A DNA stretch of 51,828 nt from Myxococcota bacterium. Its GTDB lineage: Bacteria > Myxococcota_A > UBA796 > UBA2385. Below are positions 48,952-51,828 of the stretch, piece by piece. Below the pieces are notes generated by a model. That model was given only the letters and a program-made list of their open reading frames with translations, was not told where the DNA came from and searched no databases. The stretch is taken from the NCBI GenBank assembly GCA_023150805.1, contig JAKLKF010000048.1:1-51828 (forward strand). Reading direction: 5' to 3'. A program made the translations under genes and the position numbers. Within the stretch, counting starts at the first letter, position 1, and each line of letters opens with the position of its first letter.

Positions 48952-51521
48952 TCCTGCGTGAGCACGAGGTCGTCGAGGCCGATGCGGCCCTGGGTCGAGC
49001 CCCACTTCCCGCCGAAGCGCAGCTCGACGGCGACCACCTGGGAGAGGTCGATCCCCCGGCCGGCCGAGGCGAAGTCCGCCAGGCGCAGCCGGATGGTGTT
49101 CCACTCGTTGGCCCAGCCCGCGCCCGCGCCGTAGCCGGTGCGCTGGTAGGGCTGGGTGAGCGACAGGCCGACGTCGTCGAGGCGGATGACGCTCTCGGCG
49201 CCCAGCGCGTCGATCAGCACGACGGAGAAGGTCAGCGGCCCGGCCGTCTCCACCGTGAACGGGTGCCGGGTGCCCTGGGCGGCCCGCAGCGAGAGCCAGG
49301 TCCAGCCCCGCAGGTCCTCGCTGCCCGCCGGCAGCTCCACCCGCCAGGCCGCCTCCCCGCTCCAGCCGAAGACCGCGCCTTGCGACAGGTCGTCGCGATC
49401 CTCCGCCAGGGTCATGCCGTTCATCGGATCGGAGGCCGCCCAGGCGAAGGAGGTGTTGTCGTCGTCCAGCCGGCCCTCGACCAGGTCCTCGACGGTGGCG
49501 GTCACCGCCGTGCCGGCGCTGCTCACCGCCGTGTCGGTCTCGGACTGGAAGTCGTCGAGCACCAGGACCACCCCGCCCGGGTCCGAGCGGAACTGGCTGG
49601 CGACCACGATGTCCCCGTCGATGCCGGCGTCGTGGAAGCTCTCGTAGCTGCGGCGCACCAGGTCGGCGGTGGCCGGGTTGCCCTGGACCACCCACTCCAG
49701 CAGGCCCAGGTAGGTGGCCTTCGCCAGCTCCTGCGCCGGGCGGCGCCCGATCAGGTCCGGCCCGGTGCCGTCGTCGAAGCCACAGCAGTTGAAGTCGTTG
49801 TGCGCTGCGCCCTGGACGTAGTGGACCGCCCGCGCGCCCTCGGCGGCCTCGGCGATCCGCAGGTACTGGACGACGCCGCTGTCGGGCCCCCCGGTGACGT
49901 CGCCGTCCCCCGCCGCGTCGATCTGGTGGTACCACCGATCGTGGGGGTTGCTGTCGTCGACGCCCAGGAAGACGGTGGGCGCGATCGAGCTGATGAGGAC
50001 GATGTCGTCCAGGCTGAAGGAGGTCGGGGTGTAGACCCCGTCCACCAGCTTGTCATAGGCCCGGGCCACCCCCTCGCCCCCGCGGCTGTGCCCCAGCCAG
50101 GCGATCCGCCCCCCGTCGATCATGCCCTCCAGGGCGCCGTCGGCGATGCTGTCCAGGTTCCCCAGGAAGTAGTCGGTGTTGGTCAGGGTGGTCGAGGAGC
50201 AGGTGTCGATGCCCGGCCCGGTGTTGTTCTGGTGGGCCATGAAGACGTAGCCCCAGCTGGCCAGGTGCTCGCCCAGGTAGTCGTACCAGGTGTAGTCGTG
50301 GCCGTTGCCGTGCGACATCATCACCAGGGGCCGCGGCCCCTCGGCGGCGACCAGCTCGGCGATGTCGGTGGGGTAGTAGGTGCGCTGCCCCAGCCAGGCC
50401 CCCCCGCTGTACTGCGCGGTGGTGACCTTGTACGGACCCGGTCGGGTCAGCTGCGACAGGGCCCAGAAGGCCGGGTCCGCCTCGGTGGCGCCCTGGAAGA
50501 GGTCGCCGGGGGAGAGCGCGCCGTCGCCATCCAGGTCCAGCACCACGTCGTAGGCCGTCGCGATGGCGCCGGCCTCGCCCGCCAGGTCGCTGGCCCAGAC
50601 CGTCCAGGTGTCGGTCGCCAGGTCCAGGCCGCCGATGGTGACCACCTCGGGCCCGTCCCCGGCGTCCACCAGGGTGGGGTCCAGGGCCCACTCCTCGGCG
50701 GAGCGGCGGGAGACGACCCAGGCGGTGGCCGACAGGCCCGCGCGGTCCCCGTGCTCGGCGGGGTCCAGGCCCACCTGGGGCTGCTCGTCGAAGGTGAAGG
50801 CGGCCACCCGCTCCAGCCAGGGGAAGCCCCCCAGGGCCCGGCCCGCCAGGCCCGACCAGGCGCCCACCTCCAGCTCCACGCGGGCCGCCTCCGCCCCGCA
50901 GCCGTCCACGGCGGCCGTCACCGCGCCCGCCGCCCCCTCCTGGAGCCCCTGCACCAGCACGGTGACCGGCAGCTCGGCGAGGTCCAGCGCCAGGGGACCC
51001 GCGAGGGGCTCGCCGTCCGCCGACCACAGCGCCAACCCCTCGCCCTCCAGCTCCAGCGTCACCGTCCCGCCGACCAGGCCCGGGTCGACGGAGACGGAGA
51101 CGGGCCGCATCGAGTAGCGCCGCCAGCCGAAGTCCGCTCCCACGTCGTCGGGGTCCAGCCGCACGCGCGCCGGCGCGGTGGCCGCCGGGCCCAGCCCCGC
51201 CGCCAGGTCGACCGCGCAGGAGACGCAGCCCAGGTCCTCCTGGCAGAGCGCCAGGTCCCCGCACTCCTCGACGGAGGCCACGTCTCCCACCTCGTCGCAC
51301 TGCACGGCGCGCCCGTCGTCGTCGCAGAACAGCTCGTCCGGGCGATCGTCGCAGTCGTCCGCCGGGATGGTCCCCCCGTCGCCTCCTCCTCCGTCGACGC
51401 CCCCATCCGCGGTGCCGCCGTCCACCCCGCCGTCGCCGGTGGGCCCGGCCGTGTCGTCGCCGCCCCCCTTGTCGTCGCAGGCCAGCAGCAGCACGAGCAT
51501 CGAGGTCGAGAGGGTCCGCAT
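48948..51521 (-). CDS. Large lipoprotein with alpha/beta-hydrolase domain
   Basis: An 857-residue lipoprotein. The signal peptide ends LLLA before Cys15 (ACDDKGGGDD), followed by a Gly/Asp linker and a Cys-rich segment (eight Cys between about 53 and 103) that resembles the short disulfide knots of myxobacterial lipoproteins. A beta-rich part comes next, then the alpha/beta-hydrolase with oxyanion HGNGHDYTWYDY, nucleophile elbow GHSRGG (Ser479) and a likely catalytic His in HNDFNCCGF. The extracellular lipase/cutinase or dienelactone hydrolase-like branch fits best. The C-terminal beta sandwich has WTWLSLRAAQG and DLVLTQE strands, like a carbohydrate-binding module. ATG 51521 has GGAG; TAGGTT lies 22 bases upstream. 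Confidence 0.85.
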   Translation of the reverse strand: MRTLSTSMLVLLLACDDKGGGDDTAGPTGDGGVDGGTADGGVDGGGGDGGTIPADDCDDRPDELFCDDDGRAVQCDEVGDVASVEECGDLALCQEDLGCVSCAVDLAAGLGPAATAPARVRLDPDDVGADFGWRRYSMRPVSVSVDPGLVGGTVTLELEGEGLALWSADGEPLAGPLALDLAELPVTVLVQGLQEGAAGAVTAAVDGCGAEAARVELEVGAWSGLAGRALGGFPWLERVAAFTFDEQPQVGLDPAEHGDRAGLSATAWVVSRRSAEEWALDPTLVDAGDGPEVVTIGGLDLATDTWTVWASDLAGEAGAIATAYDVVLDLDGDGALSPGDLFQGATEADPAFWALSQLTRPGPYKVTTAQYSGGAWLGQRTYYPTDIAELVAAEGPRPLVMMSHGNGHDYTWYDYLGEHLASWGYVFMAHQNNTGPGIDTCSSTTLTNTDYFLGNLDSIADGALEGMIDGGRIAWLGHSRGGEGVARAYDKLVDGVYTPTSFSLDDIVLISSIAPTVFLGVDDSNPHDRWYHQIDAAGDGDVTGGPDSGVVQYLRIAEAAEGARAVHYVQGAAHNDFNCCGFDDGTGPDLIGRRPAQELAKATYLGLLEWVVQGNPATADLVRRSYESFHDAGIDGDIVVASQFRSDPGGVVLVLDDFQSETDTAVSSAGTAVTATVEDLVEGRLDDDNTSFAWAASDPMNGMTLAEDRDDLSQGAVFGWSGEAAWRVELPAGSEDLRGWTWLSLRAAQGTRHPFTVETAGPLTFSVVLIDALGAESVIRLDDVGLSLTQPYQRTGYGAGAGWANEWNTIRLRLADFASAGRGIDLSQVVAVELRFGGKWGSTQGRIGLDDLVLTQE

Positions 51522-51660
51522 GGAGGGCTCCAGTGGTCGCCCCAACCTACTGCGGCGCGGCCGGGGTGCGGTAGCGGCCGGGCGAGGTGCGGGGCATGAT
51601 GGACCCACAGGGCCGGAACGACGACCGCCGACAGGCGGGCGGACAACCCATGGAGACGCG

Positions 51661-51828
51661 ATGCACACCCTGATCCTCAGCCTGCTCCTCGGCCTGGCCT
51701 GCGGCGACAAGGACGGAGACGACACGGGCGGCGCCACGGACGGCGGCGCCACGGACGGCGGCGGCACCGGAGACGGCGGCACCGGAGACGGCGGCACCGG
51801 CGACGGCGGCGGCACCGGAGACGGCGGC
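51661..51828 (+). CDS. Lipoprotein with TGDGG repeat linker (3' truncated by window end)
   Basis: The first 56 residues of a lipoprotein: signal MHTLILSLLLGLA before Cys14, then GDKDGDDTGG, and repeats of ATDGG and TGDGG/TGDGGG running to the window edge. The start ATG 51661 is supported by GGAG five bases upstream. Its N-terminus has the same arrangement (LAC-GDKD followed by Asp/Gly repeats) as the lipoproteins at 25.9 and 35.4 kb. The functional domain is outside the window. Confidence 0.85.
   Translation, partial: MHTLILSLLLGLACGDKDGDDTGGATDGGATDGGGTGDGGTGDGGTGDGGGTGDGG

Overview
The window is a GC-rich (roughly 72 % by eye), densely coded chromosomal segment with short gaps, frequent GTG starts, and stop/start overlaps of 1 to 4 bases. 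It most resembles an uncultured member of the Myxococcota (former Deltaproteobacteria). Supporting traits are a MYXO-CTERM-like tail (Cys, hydrophobic stretch, Arg cluster) on a metalloprotease, several large lipoproteins with Asp/Gly/Thr-rich linkers (CGDKD followed by TGDGG or DT repeats), a DUF4388-type protein, many TPR proteins, and a cytochrome with a UshA-like domain. No rRNA, tRNA, CRISPR array, prophage or insertion sequence was seen. It reads as ordinary chromosome with lineage-specific surface proteins.

Left third (1-16 kb): two lipoprotein genes start from a nearly identical 121-bp promoter/signal-peptide cassette, and a long phosphohexomutase follows. A minus-strand block (10.1 to 4.9 kb) holds an ECF sigma factor, its zinc-finger anti-sigma factor, an S41-type protease homologue without its catalytic pair, a DUF4388-like protein and a DUF1460 hydrolase. 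Then come khpA (KH-domain RNA binder), urocanase hutU, a 63-residue protein, rpoZ, a 225-residue hypothetical protein, and groES-groEL ending in a hairpin.

Middle (16-36 kb): a secreted HEXXH metalloprotease with a coupled TPR gene; a divergent lipoprotein cytochrome (degenerate UshA-like domain plus four hemes) overlapping a Kv-type channel gene that ends in a zinc ribbon; two polytopic membrane proteins; a lipoprotein with a (DT)n linker; a TetR regulator with a perfect operator-like palindrome; a 542-bp gene-free stretch with a long inverted repeat; a TPR protein ending in two ClpX-type zinc fingers, divergent from a membrane-fused spermidine-synthase-like protein; and a 1105-residue FG-GAP-like lipoprotein.

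Right third (36-52 kb): an orphan NorE/NorF-like pair, pssA with a coupled AstE/AspA-type hydrolase, aspartate kinase divergent by 23 bp from a bacterial relative of the eukaryotic UPF0462 (C4orf33) family, a sulfatase-fold lipoprotein without the formylglycine motif, a sensor kinase/response regulator/periplasmic protein operon, an alcohol-dehydrogenase-like enzyme coupled to a TPR protein, a lipoprotein alpha/beta hydrolase with a coupled small exported protein, and the start of another CGDKD lipoprotein. The most interesting signals are the duplicated expression/secretion cassette, the catalytically empty S41 homologue in a sigma-factor operon, the TPR protein with tandem ClpX-type zinc fingers, the C4orf33-like gene with its symmetric divergent start region, and the long inverted repeat at 26.7-27.0 kb.
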